DNA from: Sphaerolaimus hirsutus
Lineage: Eukaryota; Nematoda; Chromadorea; Monhysterida; Sphaerolaimidae
Direction of reading: 5' to 3'
Length of the DNA stretch: 64,000 bases
NCBI GenBank assembly: GCA_964036195.1
Contig: OZ038457.1
Location: forward strand, 13,543,147-13,607,146
In this document: piece by piece, positions 61,901 to 64,000 of the stretch
Layout of the letters: each line of letters starts with the position of its first letter
Numbering within the stretch: the stretch's first letter is position 1
The notes under the pieces: generated by a model
What the model was told of the DNA's origin: nothing
What the model saw: only the letters and a program-made list of their open reading frames with translations
The model's database searches: none
Program-made: the position numbers and the translations under genes

Positions 61901-63793
61901 CCGTCGCTGGCAGTGGACTCGTCGCCACCGCGTTTGTTTTTTTATCCAGTTAGCACGGTTTTTATTTATTCGTAAACCTGTGTTAAAATTCAGCTCGTCG
62001 GACAAGACAGTGAAGCTGTGGGATGTGGGCGAGCGTCGCTGCGTTCACACGTTCGCTGAACATGATGATATGGTGCGTTGGTAACGGGCTACACGAAGGC
62101 GTCAAAGAAAGTCAGCGGGCCGTAATTCGCAAAACAGAAAAATTTTGCACTTGCTTGAAAGCGCTAGTGCCAACCCCAGTGATGCGCCGTTCCGTCACCC
62201 TGTAGGTAGAATTCTAGGGGGTGGTTCCCCGATCGCTGGCCTAGGGTTGGCCGATGTTTTTTACACGTTTTTTTTAAACATGACGTCCGAAATGTTTAAA
62301 AAAAAAACAACGGCCGAAATTTTTAGTACTAAGCACTAGGTATTTTGCAAATTTTTGCACGCAAGCGCGCAATTTCACACACAGATTTGTGGTTGTTTTC
62401 ATTGGTTTTGTTTTGTGGCATTTTTTGTATCTAAGTATCCATTTCTATGTGCTACCATGGGTTAATAAGCTGTCATATGTTGCTGTAGTATATAATATTG
62501 AGGTAACGTGCTTCCATGTACCTCCACAGTGTGTAACTTCACTCCCAAAGTAACAACCTCCTTTTATAACCTGGTTTGATCACTATTCCGTGCCAAACTT
62601 TACCTGAAGTCACGAACATTTGACTATAAGGCGATATACCAACAATATGTCGACGAAAAATGGATATTTTTGACACAAATCACCACTTATAATGCTATCC
62701 CATGGCTCAACAGCCATTATATGGTCATATATAACATCACAGAGTATTCCCACTGTCTGATATACCTACATATATGTAACATATAATATGTTGACACAAT
62801 GTCATATCTGGGAGCTTTTAAAAAACATGGGAGTTAAAAAAACGTTTTTTTCCAACCCTACGCTGGCCTAGAGTTGGCCGATGTTTTTTTTAAACGTTTT
62901 TTTTTTTTAAAAACGTTTTTTTTTTTTTAAAACATGACGTCCGAAATGTTTTTTTTTTTTTTAAAAACATCGGCCGAAATTTTTAGTACTAAGCACTAGG
63001 TATTTTGCAAAATTTTTGCGCGCAAGCGCGCAATTTCACACACAAATTGACATTGGTGGTTGTTTTCATTGGTTTTGTTGCATTTTTAGTATCAAAACAT
63101 CCATTTCTATGTGCTACCATGGGTGAATAAGCCGACATATGTTGCTGTAATATATAATATTGAGGTAATGTGCTTCCATGTACCTCCACAGTGTGTAACT
63201 TCACTCCCAAAGTAACAACATCCTTTTATAACCTTGTTTGATCACCATTCCGTGCCAAACTTTACCTGAAGTCACGAACATTCGACTATAAGGCGATATA
63301 CGAACGATATGTCGACGAAAAATGGATATTTTTGACACAAATCACCACTTACAATGCTATCCCATGCCTCCACAGCCATTATATGGTCATATTTAACATC
63401 ACAGAGTATTGCCAGTGTCTGATATACCTATATATGTTGACACTAGGTCATATCTGGGAGCTTTGTAAAAAAAACGTTTTTTAAAAAAAACATCGAGTTA
63501 AAAAAAAACGTTTTTTTTTCAACCCTACGCTGGCCTCTATAAACAACCAGTCCCCCCACTCAAAAATCCTAGATTTGAACCTAAATGGCCAAAACACGCA
63601 AATTGAAAAATTTCTCTTACGAAAACTGGAAATCGACAACATAAAGTTGACAAGTTGAAAATATTCCAATCACCATTCTGTAGCTTACACGGTGATGCAA
63701 CTACAGATATTCGGTCTGCGGTTCCACGAAAACGGGTCGCGTCTGGCATCGGCCAGCGATGACAAAGCCGTTTGTATTTACAGCATTGCGTGA
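58941..63793 (+). CDS. SKIC8: Ski-complex subunit SKI8 / WDR61 (seven-bladed WD40 protein)
   Basis: Ten exons: 58941-58971, 59039-59150, 60014-60096, 60372-60452, 60516-60587, 60695-60783, 61100-61328, 61823-61931, 61994-62072, 63707-63793; 323 aa, phases consistent. The product is a beta-propeller scaffold of the SKI complex (cytoplasmic 3'-5' mRNA decay with the exosome) and, in animals, of the PAF1 transcription-elongation complex. Sequence: [10 protein letters not shown], then WD blades LWSVAWVK...[69 protein letters not shown] with [27 protein letters not shown], and [19 protein letters not shown] ending YSIA. Order and length match the family (305 aa in human). The fifth/sixth blade junction has a short insertion ([11 protein letters not shown]). 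The exon 7 donor (GCGG/GTTCGG) is the weakest. Intron 9 contains two hAT-type elements in tandem; intron 2 contains another. Divergent from PORCN with about 300 bp between start codons. Confidence 0.95.
59313..59956. mobile_element. hAT-type MITE, TAGGGATGG family, in SKIC8 intron 2
   Basis: Ends TAGGGATGGCC and GGCCATCCCTA (perfect 11 bp); perfect target duplication CCCAGTAG (59305-59312, 59957-59964). AAAACGTTTTTT arrays inside both ends; GC palindrome from 59820. Confidence 0.92.
62242..62860. mobile_element. hAT-type MITE, TAGGGTTGG family, first of a tandem pair
   Basis: Ends TAGGGTTGGCCGATG and TTCCAACCCTA, flanked by CGCTGGCC at 62234-62241 and 62861-62868. SKIC8 intron 9. Confidence 0.9.
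62869..63527. mobile_element. hAT-type MITE, TAGGGTTGG family, second of a tandem pair
   Basis: Ends TAGAGTTGGCCGATG and TTCAACCCTA, flanked by CGCTGGCC at 62861-62868 and 63528-63535. Nearly identical to 42345-43031 and clearly more distant from its neighbour. Confidence 0.9.
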
Positions 63794-63817
63794 TCGTGAT
63801 TTCGGGTATAAATATAT

Positions 63818-63823
63818 AATAAA
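63818..63823 (+). terminator. Polyadenylation signal of SKIC8
   Basis: AATAAA, 25 bp after the stop codon, in the expected sense orientation. A short 3' UTR is implied, ending about 63840. Confidence 0.6.
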
Positions 63824-64000
63824 CTTTGCCGTAAGTGCAACATAAAATTGAATCGACACACAATTTTTGATATTCGACGTACCCATTTCGCGTCTCACTG
63901 ACCTATGTGCATACTTAACATCAATGCCAGTCATAATTTCCCTTCAAAAAAGTATCTCTAGGGTGCCTCACAAGTCGTCCACGCGTCGCAATGGGAGATG
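63824..64000. other. Downstream flank of SKIC8
   Basis: SKIC8 3' end and flank; no further gene or repeat end recognised before the window stops. Confidence 0.4.

Noticed and set aside
62242-63527. Simple tandem duplication of one element
   Set aside because: The second element is much closer to 42345-43031 than to its neighbour, so separate insertions are more likely.
1-64000. tRNA, rRNA or other structured RNA genes
   Set aside because: No cloverleaf A/B box pair or rRNA segment was recognised on either strand by eye; a covariance-model search would be needed to exclude them.

Overview
This window is animal nuclear DNA. It has multi-exon genes with GT-AG introns on both strands, GC-rich exons in AT-rich and poly-G/poly-C-rich introns, a Wnt-palmitoylating Porcupine gene (a metazoan family), and a dense load of transposons. 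No bacterial operons, Shine-Dalgarno sites or CRISPR arrays are present. The exact taxon cannot be fixed from the sequence alone; a non-vertebrate bilaterian is my inference.

Layout. 5.7-14.5 kb (minus): a class II DYRK protein kinase in ten coding exons. 14.5-21.4 kb: gene-poor, mobile-element remnants. 21.45-23.63 kb (plus): a small four-pass membrane protein with a C-terminal PPAY motif, family not recognised. 24.7-27.6 kb (minus): COA7, a Sel1-repeat cytochrome-oxidase assembly factor. 28.05-28.29 kb (minus): UQCRQ, a small complex III subunit. 30.8-35 kb (plus): a non-LTR retrotransposon with an intact endonuclease/reverse transcriptase ORF. 36.8-51.6 kb (minus): CCAR1, 24 coding exons. 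52.2-58.6 kb (minus): PORCN, 11 exons. 58.9-63.8 kb (plus): SKIC8/WDR61, 10 exons, head-to-head with PORCN. Reading frame and intron phase were checked exon by exon for every spliced gene, and each model closes into one open frame.

Mobile DNA. I find thirteen short non-autonomous elements whose ends and duplicated target sites fit the hAT superfamily: eleven have clear 8-bp target duplications (some with one mismatch), one a near match, and one sits in a poly-G run where the duplication cannot be proven. They fall in several families: TAGGGATGG/TAGGGTTGG, TAGGGTTCAAACGGG, TAGGGCTCGAA, CAGGGACGTA and CAGGGGTCTC, the last with internal GATA microsatellites. Several are nested in one another or in other elements. 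A second group has TACCGTATT...AATACGGTA ends flanked by TA, which is Tc1/mariner-like. Other groups share a CGGCGGACCGCA terminus, or form near-perfect foldbacks. No hAT or mariner transposase gene is visible, so these elements would have to be mobilised in trans.

The genes do not form one pathway. UQCRQ and COA7 are adjacent respiratory-chain genes on one strand. PORCN and SKIC8 probably share a short bidirectional promoter. The most noteworthy signals are a GC palindrome shared by otherwise different hAT families, a repeated insertion at the same 8-bp target, a hAT target duplication that is itself a splice donor of CCAR1, and a retrotransposon whose two ORFs overlap by 17 nt.
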